This document shows positions 36,301-49,700 of a DNA stretch of 64,000 nucleotides, piece by piece. The DNA lies in NCBI GenBank assembly GCA_037349105.1, contig JAYJMM010000041.1:1116001-1180000 (forward strand), given 5' to 3'. This DNA comes from Limnomonas spitsbergensis. Taxonomy: Eukaryota > Chlorophyta > Chlorophyceae > Chlamydomonadales. Position 1 is the stretch's first letter. Every line of letters starts with the position of its first letter. The notes beneath the pieces were generated by a model. That model searched no databases. It was not told where the DNA came from and saw nothing but the letters and a program-made list of their open reading frames with translations. The translations under genes were made by a program, and so were the position numbers.

Positions 36301-37259
36301 GACTGATCCACAGCTGTTCTGGGGTAAGGGTGAGGGGTGGGAGGGAGGAGGCAGCTGACTGGTCCACAGCTGTTCTGGGGTAAGGGTGAAGGGTGGGAGG
36401 GAGGAGGCAGCTGACTGGTGCACAGGTGTTCTGGGGTAAGGGTGAAGGGTGGGAGGGAGGAGGCAAGTTACTGATCCACAGCTGTTCTGGGGTAAGGGTG
36501 AGGGGTAGGAGGGAGGAGGCAGCTGACTGATCCACAGCTGTTCTGGGGTAAGGGTGAGGGGTGGGAGGGAGGAGGCAGCTGACTGATCCACAGCTGTTAT
36601 TGGGTAAGGGTGAAGGGTGGGAGGGAGGCTGCAGCTGACTGGTCCACAGATGTTCTGGGGTAAGGGTGAAGGGTGGGAGGGAGGAGGCAGCTCACTGATC
36701 CACAGATGTTCTGGGGTAAGGGTGGGGATTGGGAGGGAGGAGGCAGCTGACCGGTCCACAGCTGTTCTGGGTGGGAGGGAGGAGGCATGCTACTGATCCA
36801 CAGCTGTTCTGGGGTAAGGGTGAGGGGTAGGAGGGAGGAGGCAGCTGACTGGTCCACAGCTGTTCTGGGGTAAGGGTGAGGGGTAGGAGGGAGGAGGCAG
36901 GTTACTGATCCACAGCTGTTCTGGGGTAAGGGTGAGGGGTGGGAGGGAGGAGGCAGCTGACTGGTCCACAGCTGTTCTGGGGTAAGGGTGAAGGGTGGGA
37001 GGGAGGAGGCAGCTGACTGGTCCACAGCTGTTCTGGGGTAAGGGTGAAGGGTGGGAGGGAGGAGGCAGGCTACTGATCCACAGCTGTTCTGGGGTAAGGG
37101 TGAGGGGTAGGAGGGAGGAGGCAGGTTACTGATCCACAGCTGTTCTGGGGTAAGGGTGAGGGGTAGGAGGGAGGATGCAGCTGACTGATCCACAGCTGTT
37201 CTGGGGTAAGGGTGAAGGGTGGGAGGGAGGAGGCAGCTCACTGATCCACAGCTGTTCTG
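33399..37259 (+). repeat. 56-bp satellite array A5 (about 69 monomers)
   Basis: Shortest array. The length equals 68 x 56 - 1 + 42 + 12. The -1 is the net of seven single-G indels: gains near 34034, 35257 and 36279, and losses near 34195, 34306, 34631 and 35438. It parallels the start of A6 at about 4.88 kb, sharing CCATAGATG and GAGGAGTCAGGC, which occur nowhere else. It has no full M2 module, only a related GTACGAGG/TTATGG stretch near 34.2 kb. Confidence 0.95.
36597..37259 (+). repeat. Module M3 copy 4
   Basis: 663-bp spacer-proximal block. Private changes are TTATTGGGTAAGG at its start, CAGATG at about 36704 and GACCGGTCC near 36750. Confidence 0.9.
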
Positions 37260-38275
37260 AGATAAGGGGTAGGATGTGCAGCCTAGCACACGAGGGGGCA
37301 GGGTTCCAGAATATTCTTACGAGTTGTCCTGCCCAGTGGGCTGGAGGGTTTAGGACCCAGGGGTTGAGTGCAAGGCTGGAGGGTTTAGGACCTAGGGGTT
37401 GAGTGCAAGGCTGGAGGACTCAGGATACAGGGTTGGTGGAAAGGCTGGATGGCTCAGGACCTAGGAATTGAAAGGAAAGCTGGAGGGTTCAGGCAATGCA
37501 GGGTTTGCGAATTTTCTAAGGATACTGTACTGCCATGTGGGCCTCATGTACATCTTAATACATGGATGGTACAAGGCAGGTACAGCAAGCAATGCCCAGG
37601 TTGACTCACAACTCCTACTCCTACAGATTTTATCTTTGGTATGGGTGCTTTGATTAAAGTGTGCAAGACACAATATACGAAAGCTACGAAGTGACGGATG
37701 CAAGGTGGTGTGGAGAAAGGCGATGTGTCTGGCCATGAACTGGGACAGGTGATGGGGGGAGAGGGGATGTGTCTGGCCATGAGCTGGGACAGGTGATGGG
37801 GGGAGAGGGGATGTGTCTGGCCATGAGCTGGGACAGGTGATGGGGGCAGGGCATTGATGTGCATTTATTTGGTGCATTTATTTGGTGCTTACTGGCGGGA
37901 ACGTGGACTTGAGCTTGCAAGATGATAGGCCTCTTGGTTGGAGACTTGGGATGTTGGTTGATCTTCTGAAAATAGGGAAGAAAGGTACAGTAAGTAGGTG
38001 GAGAGCTGGCCAGATGTGGAGTGAAAGGATATGAAGCAGCTGACCAAAATGCCAAAATGTAAATGGCCCTGGGCTGGCAGGTGCAGAGGTGAGGAGGGTA
38101 AGGGTGAGGGTTGGGAGGGAGGATGCAGCTGACTGATCCATACCTGTTCTGGCTGGGACAGGTGGTGGGGGAAGAGGGGATGTGTCTGGCCATGAGCTGG
38201 TGCAGGTGGTGGGGGGAGAGGGGATGTGTCTGGCCATGGGCTGGGACAGGTGATGGGGGGAGAGGGGACGTGTCT
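37260..38275 (+). repeat. Inter-array spacer S5 (1,016 bp)
   Basis: S3-type spacer that has lost one A in the ATGCCAAAAATG run (near 38055). That shifts the frame of the - strand open frames across it, which argues against coding constraint. All other landmarks are intact. Confidence 0.93.
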
Positions 38276-41200
38276 ACAGCTGTTCTGGGGTAAGGGTGAG
38301 GATTGGGAGGGAGGAGGCAGCTGACTGGTCCACAGCTGTTCTGGGGTAAGGGTGAAGGGTGGGAGGGAGAAGGCAGCTGACTGATCCACAGCTGTTCTGG
38401 GGTAAGGGTGAGGGGTAGGAGGGAGGAGGCAGCTGACTGATCCACAGCTGTTCTGGGGTAAGGGTAAGGATTGGGAGGGAGGAGGCAGCTGACTGATCCA
38501 CAGCTGTTCTGGGGTAAGGGTGGAGGGTGGGAGGGAGGAGGCAGCTGACTGATCCACAGCTGTTCTGGGGTAAGGGTGAAGGGTGGGAGGGAGGAGGCAG
38601 CTGACTGATCCACAGCTGTTCTGGGGTAAGGGTGAAGGGTGGGAGGAGGAGGCAGCTGACTGGTCCAAAGCTGTTCTGGGGTTAGGGTGAAGGGTGGGAG
38701 GGAGGAGGCAGCTGACTGGTCCACAGCTGTTCTGGGGTAAGGGTGAAGGGTGGGAGGGAGGGGGCAGCTGACTGGTCCACAGCTGTTCTGGGGTAAGGGT
38801 GAGGATTGGGAGGGACGAGACAGCTGACTGGTCCACAGCTGTTCTGGGGTAAGGGTGGAGGGTGGGAGGGAGAAGGCAGCTGACTGATCCACAGCTGTTC
38901 TGGGGTAAGGGTGAGGGGTGGGAGGGAGGAGGCAAGCTACTGATCCACAGCTGTTCTGGGGTAAGGGTGAGGATTGGGAGGGAGGAGGCAGCTGACTGGT
39001 CCATAGATGTTCTGGGGTAAGGGTGAAGGGTGGGAGGGAGGAGTCAGGCTACTGATCCACAGCTGTTCTGGGGTAAGGGTGAGGGGTACGAGGGAGGAGG
39101 CAGGTTACTGATCCACAGCTGTTATGGGGTAAGGGTGAGGATTGGGAGGGAGGAGGCAGCTGACTGGTCCACAGCTGTTCTGGGGTAAGGGTGGAGGGTG
39201 GGAGGGAGGCTGCAGCTGACTGGTCCACAGATGTTCTGGGGTAAGGGTGAAGGGTGGGAGGGAGGAGGCAGCTCACTGATCCACAGCTGTTCTGGGGTAA
39301 GGGTGGGGATTGGGAGGGAGGAGGCAGCTGACTGGTCCACAGCTGTTCTGGGGTAAGGGTGGAGGGTGGGAGGGAGGAGGCAACTGACTGATCCACAGCT
39401 GTTCTGGGGTAAGGGTGAAGGGTGGGAGGGAGGAGGCAGCTGACTGGTCCAAAGCTGTTCTGGGGTTAGGCTGAAGGGTGGGAGGGAGGAGGCAGCTCAC
39501 TGATCCACAACTGTTCTGGGGTAAGGGTGGGGATTGGGAGGGAGGAGGCAGCTGACTGGTCCACAGCTGTTCTGGGGTAAGGGTGGAGGGTGGGAGGGAG
39601 GAGGCAGCTGACTGATCCACAGCTGTTCTGGGGTAAGGGTGAGGGGTGGGAGGGAGGAGGCAGCTAACTGATCCACAGCTGTTCTGGGGTTAGGGTGAAG
39701 GGTGGGAGGGAGGAGGCAGCTGACTGGTGCACAGCTGTTCTGGGGTAAAGGTGAAGGGTGGGAGGGAGGAGGCAAGTTACTGATCCACAGCTGTTCTGGG
39801 GTAAGGGTGAGGGGTAGGAGGGAGGAGGCAGCTGACTGATCCACAGCTGTTCTGGGGTAAGGGTGAGGGGTGGGAGGGAGGAGGCAGCTGACTAATCCAC
39901 AGCTGTTCTGGGGTAAGGGTGAAGGGTGGGAGGGAGGCTGCAGCTGACTGGTCCACAGCTGTTCTGGGGTAAGGGTGAAGGGTGGGAGGGAGGAGGCAGC
40001 TCACTGATCCACAGCTGTTCTGGGGTAAGGGTGGGGATTGGGAGGGAGGAGGCAGCTGACTGGTCCACAGCTGTTCTGGGTAAGGGTGGAGGGTGGGAGG
40101 GAGGAGGCAGCTGACTGATCCACAGCTGTTCTGGGTAAGGGTGAGGGGTGGGAGGGAGGAGGCAGCTGACTGATCCACAGCTGTTCTGGGGTTAGGGTGA
40201 AGGGTGGGAGGGAGGAGGCAGCTGACTGGTGCACAGCTGTTCTGGGGTAAGGGTGAAGGGTGGGAGGGAGGAGGCAAGTTACTGATCCACAGCTGTTCTG
40301 GGGTAAGGGTGAGGGGTAGGAGGGAGGAGGCAGCTGACTGATCCACAGCTGTTCTGGGGTAAGGGTGAGGGGTAGGAGGGAGGAGGCAGCTGACTGATCC
40401 ACAGCTGTTCTGGGGTAAGGGTGAAGGGTGGGAGGGAGGCTGCAGCTGACTGGTCCACAGATGTTCTGGGGTAAGGGTGAAGGGTGGGAGGGAGGAGGCA
40501 GCTCACTGATCCACAGCTGTTCTGGGGTAAGGGTGGGGATTGGGAGGGAGGAGGCAGCTGACTGGTCCACAGCTGTTCTGGGGTAAGGGTGAAGGGTGGG
40601 AGGGAGGAGGCAGCTGACTGATCCACAGCTGTTCTGGGGTAAGGGTGAGGGGTGGGAGGGAGGAGGCAGCTGACTGGTCCACAGCTGTTCTGGGGTAAGG
40701 GTGAAGGGTGGGAGGGAGGAGGCAAGTTACTGATCCACAGCTGTTCTGGGGTAAGGGTGAGGGGTAGGAGGGAGGAGGCAGCTGACTGATCAACAGCTGT
40801 TCTGGGGTTAGGGTGAAGGGTGGGAGGGAGGAGGCAGCTGACTGGTCCACAGCTGTTCTGGGGTAAGGGTGAAGGGTGGGAGGGAGGGGGCAGCTGACTG
40901 GTCCACAGCTGTTCTGGGGTAAGGGTGAGGATTGGGAGGGAGGAGACAGCTGACTGGTCCACAGCTGTTCTGGGGTAAGGGTGGAGGGTGGGAGGGAGAA
41001 GGCAGTTGACTGATCCACAGCTGTTCTGGGGTAAGGGTGAGGGGTAGGAGGGAGGAGGCAGCTGACTGATCCACAGCTGTTCTGGGGTAAGGGTAAGGAT
41101 TGGGAGGGAGGAGGCAGCTGACTGATCCACAGTTGTTCTGGGGTAAGGGTGGAGGGTGGGAGGGAGGAGGCAGCTGACTGATCCACAGCTGTTCTGGGGT

Positions 41201-41678
41201 AAGGGTGAAGGGTGGGAGGGAGGAGGCAGCTGACTGATCCACAGCTGTTCTGGGGTAAGGGTGAAGGGTGGGAGGGAGGAGGCAGCTGACTGGTCCAAAG
41301 CTGTTCTGGGGTTAGGGTGAAGGGTGGGAGGGAGGAGGCAGCTGACTGGTCCACAGCTGTTCTGGGGTAAGGGTGAAGGGTGGGAGGGAGGGGGCAGCTG
41401 ACTGGTCCACAGCTGTTCTGGGGTAAGGGTGAGGATTGGGAGGGAGGAGGCAGCTGACTGGTCCACAGCTGTTCTGGGGTAAGGGTGGAGGGTGGGAGGG
41501 AGGAGGCAGGCTACTGATCCACAGCTGTTCTGGGGTAAGGGTGAGGGGTAGGAGGGAGGAGGCAGGTTACTGATCCACAGCTGTTCTGGGGTAAGGGTGA
41601 GGGGTAGGAGGGAGGAGGCAGCTGACTGATCCACAGCTGTTCTGGGGTAAGGGTGAAGGGTGGGAGGGAGGAGGCAGG

Positions 41679-42291
41679 CTACTGATCCACAGCTGTTCTG
41701 GGGTAAGGGTGAGGGGTACGAGGGAGGAGGCAGGTTACTGATCCACAGCTGTTATGGGGTAAGGGTGAGGATTGGGAGGGAGGAGGCAGCTGACTGGTCC
41801 ACAGCTGTTCTGGGGTAAGGGTGGAGGGTGGGAGGGAGGAGGCAGCTGACTGGTCCACAGATGTTCTGGGGTAAGGGTGAAGGGTGGGAGGGAGGAGGCA
41901 GCTCACTGATCCACAGCAGTTCTGGGGTAAGGGTGAGGATTGGGAGGGAGGAGGCAGCTGACTGGTCCACAGCTGTTCTGGGTGGGAGGGAGGAGGCAGG
42001 CTACTGATCCACAACTGTTCTGGGGTAAGGGTGAGGGGTAGGAGGGAGGAGGCAGCTGACTGGTCCACAGCTGTTCTGGGTTAAGGGTGAGGGGTAGGAG
42101 GGAGGAGGCAGGTTACTGATCCACAGCTGTTCTGGGGTAATGGTAAGGGTGGGAGGGAGGAGGCAGCTCACTGATCCACAGCTGTTCTGGGGTAAGGGTG
42201 AGGATTGGGAGGGAGGAGGCAGCTGACTGGTCCACAGCTGTTCTGGGGTAAGGGTGGAGGGTGGGAGGGAGGAGGCAGCTGACTGATCCAC
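41679..42291 (+). repeat. Module M2 copy 7
   Basis: Same ordered variants, of the CAGCTG-bearing subtype seen at 2473, 5986 and 23046, with the 42-bp and 55-bp monomers. Confidence 0.9.
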
Positions 42292-44144
42292 GGCTGTTCT
42301 GGGGTAAGGGTGAGGGGTGGGAGGGAGGAGGCAGCTGACTGATCCACAGCTGTTCTGGGGTTAGGGTGAAGGGTGGGAGGGAGGAGGCAGCTGACTCGTG
42401 CACAGCTGTTCTGGGGTAAGGGTGAAGGGTGGGAGGGAGGAGGCAAGTTACTGATCCACAGCTGTTCTGGGGTAAGGGTGAGGGGTAGGAGGGAGGAGGC
42501 AGCTGACTGATCCACAGCTGTTCTGGGGTAAGGGTGAGGGGTGGGAGGGAGGAGGCAGCTGACTGATCCGCAGCTGTTCTGGGGTAAGGGTGAAGGGTGG
42601 GAGGGAGGCTGCAGCTGACTGGTCCACAGCTGTTCTGGGGTAAGGGTGAAGGGTGGGAGGGAGGAGGCAGCTCACTGATCCACAGCTGTTCTGGGGTAAG
42701 GGTGGGGATTGGGAGGGAGGAGGCAGCTGACTGGTCCACAGCTGTTCTGGGGTAAGGGTGGAGGGTGGGAGGGAGGAGGCAGCTGACTGATCCACAGCTG
42801 TTCTGGGGTAAGGGTGAGGGGTGGGAGGGAGGAGGCAGCTAACTGATCCACAGCTGTTCTGGGGTTAGGGTGAAGGGTGGGAGGGAGGAGGCAGCTACCT
42901 GGTGCACAGCTGTTCTGGGGTAAGGGTGAAGGGTGGGAGGGAGGAGGCAAGTTACTGATCCACAGCTGTTCTGGGGTAAGGGTGAGGGGTAGGAGGGAGG
43001 AGGCAGCTCACTGATCCACAGCTGTTCTGGGGTAAGGGTGAGGGGTGGGAGGGAGGAGGCAGCTGACTGATCCACAGCTGTTCTGGGGTAAGGGTGAAGG
43101 GTGGGAGGGAGGCTGCAGCTGACTGGTCCACAGATGTTCTGGGGTAAGGGTGAAGGGTGGGAGGGAGGAGGCAGCTCACTGATCCACAGCTGTTCTGGGG
43201 TAAGGGTGGGGATTGGGAGGGAGGAGGCAGCTGACTGGTCCACAGCTGTTCTGGGGTAAGGGTGGAGGGTGGGAGGGAGGAGGCAGCTGACTGATCCACA
43301 GCTGTTCTGGGGTAAGGGTGAGGGGTGGGAGGGAGGAGGCAGCTGACTGGTCCGCAGCTGTTCTGGGGTAAGGGTGAAGGGTGGGAGGGAGGAGGCAAGT
43401 TACTGATCCACAGCTGTTCTGGGGTAAGGGTGAGGGGTAGGAGGGAGGAGGCAGCTGACTGATCCACAGCTGTTCTGGGGTTAGGGTGAAGGGTGGGAGG
43501 GAGGAGGCAGCTGACTGGTCCACGGCTGTTCTGGGGTAAGGGTGAAGGGTGGGAGGGAGGGGGCAGCTGACTGGTCCACAGCTGTTCTGGGGTAAGGGTG
43601 AGGATTGGGAGGGAGGAGACAGCTGACTGGTCCACAGCTGTTCTGGGGTAAGGGTGGAGGGTGGGAGGGAGAAGGCAGCTGACTGATCCACAGCTGTTCT
43701 GGGGTAAGGGTGAGGGGTGGGAGGGAGGAGGCAGGCTACTGATCCACAGCTGTTCTGGGGTAAGGGTGGGGATTGGGAGGGAGGAGGCAGCTGACTGGTC
43801 CACAGCTGTTCTGGGGTAAGGGTGGAGGGTGGGAGGGAGGAGGCAGCTGACTGATCCACAGCTGTTCTGGGGTAAGGGTGAGGGGTGGGAGGGAGGAGGC
43901 AGCTGACTGGTCCACAGCTGTTCTGGGGTAAGGGTGAAGGGTGGGAGGGAGGAGGCAGCTGACTGGTGCACAGGTGTTCTGGGGTAAGGGTGAAGGGTGG
44001 GAGGGAGGAGGCAAGTTACTGATCCACAGCTGTTCTGGGGTAAGGGTGAGGGGTAGGAGGGAGGAGGCAGCTGACTGATCCACAGCTGTTCTGGGGTAAG
44101 GGTGAGGGGTGGGAGGGAGGAGGCAGCTGACTGATCCACAGCTG

Positions 44145-44807
44145 TTATGGGGTAAGGGTGAAGGGTGGGAGGGAGGCTGCAGCTGACTGGTCCACAGATG
44201 TTCTGGGGTAAGGGTGAAGGGTGGGAGGGAGGAGGCAGCTCACTGATCCACAGCTGTTCTGGGGTAAGGGTGGGGATTGGGAGGGAGGAGGCAGCTGACT
44301 GGTCCACAGCTGTTCTGGGTGGGAGGGAGGAGGCATGCTACTGATCCACAGCTGTTCTGGGGTAAGGGTGAGGGGTAGGAGGGAGGAGGCAGCTGACTGG
44401 TCCACAGCTGTTCTGGGGTAAGGGTGAGGGGTAGGAGGGAGGAGGCAGGTTACTGATCCACAGCTGTTCTGGGGTAAGGGTGAGGGGTGGGAGGGAGGAG
44501 GCAGCTGACTGGTCCACAGCTGTTCTGGGGTAAGGGTGAAGGGTGGGAGGGAGGAGGCAGCTGACTGGTCCACAGCTGTTCTGGGGTAAGGGTGAAGGGT
44601 GGGAGGGAGGAGGCAGGCTACTGATCCACAGCTGTTCTGGGATAAGGGTGAGGGGTAGGAGGGAGGAGGCATGTTACTGATCCACAGCTGTTCTGGGGTA
44701 AGGGTGAGGGGTAGGAGGGAGGATGCAGCTGACTGATCCACAGCTGTTCTGGGGTAAGGGTGAAGGGTGGGAGGGAGGAGGCAGCTCACTGATCCACAGC
44801 TGTTCTG
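44145..44807 (+). repeat. Module M3 copy 5
   Basis: 663-bp spacer-proximal block with private GGGATAAGGG (about 44639) and GGCATGTTAC (about 44668) changes. Confidence 0.9.
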
Positions 44808-45824
44808 AGATAAGGGGTAGGATGTGCAGCCTAGCACACGAGGGGGCAGGGTTCCAGAATATTCTTACGAGTTGTCCTGCCCAGTGGGCTGGAGGGTTTA
44901 GGACCCAGGGGTTGAGTGCAAGGCTGGAGGGTTTAGGACCTAGGGGTTGAGTGCAAGGCTGGAGGACTCAGGATACAGGGTTGGTGGAAAGGCTGGATGG
45001 CTCAGGACCTAGGAATTGAAAGGAAAGCTGGAGGGTTCAGGCAATGCAGGGTTTGCGAATTTTCTAAGGATACTGTACTGCCATGTGGGCCTCATGTACA
45101 TCTTAATACATGGATGGTACAAGGCAGGTACAGCAAGCAATGCCCAGGTTGACTCACAACTCCTACTCCTACAGATTTTATCTTTGGTATGGGTGCTTTG
45201 ATTAAAGTGTGCAAGACACAATATACGAAAGCTACGAAGTGACGGATGCAAGGTGGTGTGAAGAAAGGCGATGTGTCTGGCCATGAACTGGGACAGGTGA
45301 TGGGGGGAGAGGGGATGTGTCTGGCCATGAGCTGGGACAGGTGATGGGGGGAGAGGGGATGTGTCTGGCCATGAGCTGGGACAGGTGATGGGGGCAGGGC
45401 ATTGATGTGCATTTATTTGGTGCATTTATTTGGTGCTTACTGGCGGGAACGTGGACTTGAGCTTGCAAGATGATAGGCCTCTTGGTTGGAGACTTGGGAT
45501 GTTGGTTGATCTTCTGAAAATAGGGAAGAAAGGTACAGTAAGTAGGTGGAGAGCTGGCCAGATGTGGAGTGAAAGGATATGAAGCAGCTGACCAAAATGC
45601 CAAAAATGTAAATGGCCCTGGGCTGGCAGGTGCAGAGGTGAGGAGGGTAAGGGTGAGGGTTGGGAGGGAGGATGCAGCTGACTGATCCATACCTGTTCTG
45701 GCTGGGACAGGTGGTGGGGGAAGAGGGGATGTGTCTGGCCATGAGCTGGTGCAGGTGGTGGGGGGAGAGGGGATGTGTCTGGCCATGGGCTGGGACAGGT
45801 GATGGGGGGAGAGGGGACGTGTCT
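44808..45824 (+). repeat. Inter-array spacer S6 (1,017 bp)
   Basis: S3-type spacer with a private GGTGTGAAGAAAGG (near 45258) where the other spacers have GGTGTGGAGAAAGG. Otherwise identical in layout. Confidence 0.93.
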
Positions 45825-46710
45825 ACAGCTGTTCTGGGGTAAGGGTGAGGATTGGGAGGGAGGAGGCAGCTGACTGGTCCACAGCTGTTCTGGGGTAAGG
45901 GTGAAGGGTGGGAGGGAGAAGGCAGCTGACTGATCCACAGCTGTTCTGGGGTAAGGGTGAGGGGTAGGAGGGAGGAGGCAGCTGACTGATCCACAGCTGT
46001 TCTGGGGTAAGGGTAAGGATTGGGAGGGAGGAGGCAGCTGACTGATCCACAGCTGTTCTGGGGTAAGGGTGGAGGGTGGGAGGGAGGAGGCAGCTGACTG
46101 ATCCACATCTGTTCTGGGGTAAGGGTGAATGGTGGGAGGGAGGAGGCAGCTGACTGATCCACAGCTGTTCTGGGGTAAGGGTGAAGGGTGGGAGGGAGGA
46201 GGCAGCTCACTGATCCACAGCTGTTCTGGGGTAAGGGTGGGGATTGGGAGGGAGGAGGCAGCTGACTGGTCCACAGCTGTTCTGGGGTAAGGGTGGAGGG
46301 TGGGAGGGAGGAGGCAGCTGACTGATCCACAGCTGTTCTGGGGTAAGGGTGAGGGGTGGGAGGGAGGAGGCAGCTGACTGATCCACAGCTGTTCTGGGGT
46401 TAAGGTGAAGGGTGGGAGGGAGGAGGCAGCTGACTGGTGCACAGCTGTTCTGGGGTAAGGGTGAAGGGTGGGAGGGAGGAGGCAGGCTACTGATCCACAG
46501 CTGTTCTGGGGTAAGGGTGAGGGGTAGGAGGGAGGAGGCAGCTGACTGATCCACAGCTGTTCTGGGGTAAGGGTGAGGGGTGGGAGGGAGGAGGCAGCTG
46601 ACTGATCCACAGCTGTTCTGGGGTAAGGGTGAAGGGTGGGAGGGAGGCTGCAGCTGACTAGTCCACAGATGTTCTGGGGTAAGGGTGAAGGGTGGGAGGG
46701 AGGAGGCAGC

Positions 46711-49700
46711 TCACTGATCCACAGCTGTTCTGGGGTAAGGGTGGGGATTGGGAGGGAGGAGGCAGCTGACTGGTCCACAGCTGTTCTGGGGTAAGGGTGG
46801 AGGGTGGGAGGGAAGAGGCAGCTCACTGATCCACAGCTGTTCTGGGGTAAGGGTGAGGGGTGGGAGGGAGGAGGCAGCTGACTGGTCCACAGCTGTTCTG
46901 GGGTAAGGGTGAAGGGTGGGAGGGAGGAGGCAAGTTACTGATCCACAGCTGTTCTGGGGTAAGGGTGAGGGGTATGAGGGAGGAGGCAGCTGACTGATCA
47001 ACAGCTGTTCTGGGGTTAGGGTGAAGGGTGGGAGGGAGGAGGCAGCTGACTGGTCCACAGCTGTTCTGGGGTAAGGGTGAAGGGTGGGAGGGAGGGGGCA
47101 GCTGACTGGTCCACAGCTGTTCTGGGGTAAGGGTGAGGATTGGGAGGGAGGAGACAGCTGACTGGTCCACAGCTGTTCTGGGGTAAGGGTGGAGGGTGGG
47201 AGGGAGAAGGCAGTTGACTGATCCACAGCTGTTCTGGGGTAAGGGTGAGGGGTAGGAGGGAGGAGGCAGCTGACTGATCCACAGCTGTTATGGGGTAAGG
47301 GTAAGGATTGGGAGGGAGGAGGCAGCTGACTGATCCACAGCTGTTCTGGGGTAAGGGTGGAGGGTGGGAGGGAGGAGGCAGCTGACTGATCCACAGCTGT
47401 TCTGGGGTAAGGGTGAAGGGTGGGAGGGAGGAGGCAGCTGACTGATCCACAGCTGTTCTGGGGTAAGGGTGAAGGGAGGGAGGGAGGAGGCAGCTGACTG
47501 GTCCAAAGCTGTTCTGGGGTTAGGGTGAAGGGTGGGAGGGAGGAGGCAGCTGACTGGTCCACAGCTGTTCTGGGGTAAGGGTGAAGGGTGGGAGGGAGGG
47601 GGCAGCTGACTGGTCCACAGCTGTTCTGGGGTAAGGGTGAGGGTTGGGAGGGAGGAGGCAGCTGACTGGTCCACAGCTGTTCTGGGGTAAGGGTGGAGGG
47701 TGGGAGGGAGGAGGCAGGCTACTGATCCACAGCTGTTCTGGGGTAAGGGTGAGGGGTAGGAGGGAGGAGGCAGGTTACTGATCCACAGCTGTTCTGGGGT
47801 AAGGGTGAGGGGTAGGAGGGAGGATGCAGCTGACTGATCCACAGCTGTTCTGGGGTAAGGGTGAAGGGTGGGAGGGAGGAGGCAGGCTACTGATCCACAG
47901 CTGTTCTGGGGTAAGGGTGAGGGGTACGAGGGAGGAGGCAGGTTACTGATCCACAGCTGTTCTGGGGTAAGGGTGGGGATTGGGAGGGAGGAGGCAGCTG
48001 ACTGGTCCACAGCTGTTCTGGGGTAAGGGTGGAGGGTGGGAGGGAGGAGGCAGCTGACTGATCCACAGCTGTTCTGGGGTATGGGTGAGGGGTGGAAGGG
48101 AGGAGGCAGCTAACTGATCCGCAGCTGTTCTGGGGTTAGGGTGAAGGGTGGGAGGGAGGAGGCAGCTGACTGGTGCACAGCTGTTCTGGGGTAAGGGTGA
48201 AGGGTGGGAGGGAGGAGGCAAGTTACTGATCCACAGCTGTTCTGGGGTAAGGGTGAGGGGTAGGAGGGAGGAGGCAGCTGACTGATCCACAGCTGTTCTG
48301 GGGTAAGGGTGAGGGGTGGGAGGGAGGAGGCAGCTGACTGATCCACAGCTGTTCTGGGGTAAGGGTGAAGGGTGGGAGGGAGGCTGCAGCTGACTGGTCC
48401 ACAGATGTTCTGGGGTAAGGGTGAAGGGTGGGAGGGAGGAGGCAGCTCACTGATCCACAGCTGTTCTGGGGTAAGGGTGGGGATTGGGAGGGAGGAGGCA
48501 GCTGACTGGTCCACAGCTGTTCTGGGGTAAGGGTGGAGGGTGGGAGGGAGGAGGCAGCTCACTGATCCACAGCTGTTCTGGGGTAAGGGTGAGGGGTGGG
48601 AGGGAGGAGGCAGCTGACTGGTCCACAGCTGTTCTGGGGTAAGGGTGAAGGGTGGGAGGGAGGAGGCAAGTTACTGATCCACAGCTGTTCTGGGGTAAGG
48701 GTGAGGGGTATGAGGGAGGAGGCAGCTGACTGATCAACAGCTGTTCTGGGGTTAGGGTGAAGGGTGGGAGGGAGGAGGCAGCTGACTGGTCCACAGCTGT
48801 TCTGGGGTAAGGGTGAAGGGTGGGAGGGAGGGGGCAGCTGACTGGTCCACAGCTGTTCTGGGGTAAGGGTGAGGATTGGGAGGGAGGAGACAGCTGACTG
48901 GTCCACAGCTGTTCTGGGGTAAGGGTGGAGGGTGGGAGGGAGAAGGCAGTTGACTGATCCACAGCTGTTCTGGGGTAAGGGTGAGGGGTAGGAGGGAGGA
49001 GGCAGCTGACTGATCCACAGCTGTTATGGGGTAAGGGTAAGGATTGGGAGGGAGGAGGCAGCTGACTGATCCACAGCTGTTCTGGGGTAAGGGTGGAGGG
49101 TGGGAGGGAGGAGGCAGCTGACTGATCCACAACTGTTCTGGGGTAAGGGTGAAGGGTGGGAGGGAGGAGGCAGCTGACTGATCCACAGCTGTTCTGGGGT
49201 AAGGGTGAAGGGAGGGAGGGAGGAGGCAGCTGACTGGTCCAAAGCTGTTCTGGGGTTAGGGTGAAGGGTGGGAGGGAGGAGGCAGCTGACTGGTCCACAG
49301 CTGTTCTGGGGTAAGGGTGAAGGGTGGGAGGGAGGGGGCAGCTGACTGGTCCACAGCTGTTCTGGGGTAAGGGTGAGGATTGGGAGGGAGGAGGCAGCTG
49401 ACTGGTCCACAGCTGTTCTGGGGTAAGGGTGGAGGGTGGGAGGGAGGAGGCAGGCTACTGATCCACAGCTGTTATGGGGTAAGGGTGAGGGGTAGGAGGG
49501 AGGAGGCAGGTTACTGATCCACAGCTGTTCTGGGGTAAGGGTGAGGGGTAGGAGGGAGGATGCAGCTGACTGATCCACAGCTGTTCTGGGGTAAGGGTGA
49601 AGGGTGGGAGGGAGGAGGCAGGCTACTGATCCACAGCTGTTCTGGGGTAAGGGTGAGGGGTACGAGGGAGGAGGCAGGTTACTGATCCACAGCTGTTCTG

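Larger units (their letters stand above)
38276..44807 (+). repeat. 56-bp satellite array A6 (about 117 monomers)
   Basis: The length equals 114 x 56 - 3 + 42 + 55 + 42 + 12, the -3 being single-G losses near 38644, 40078 and 40134. Its beginning pairs with A5; the part after about 40.3 kb follows the A1/A3/A4 order with one M2 and a terminal M3. Confidence 0.95.
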
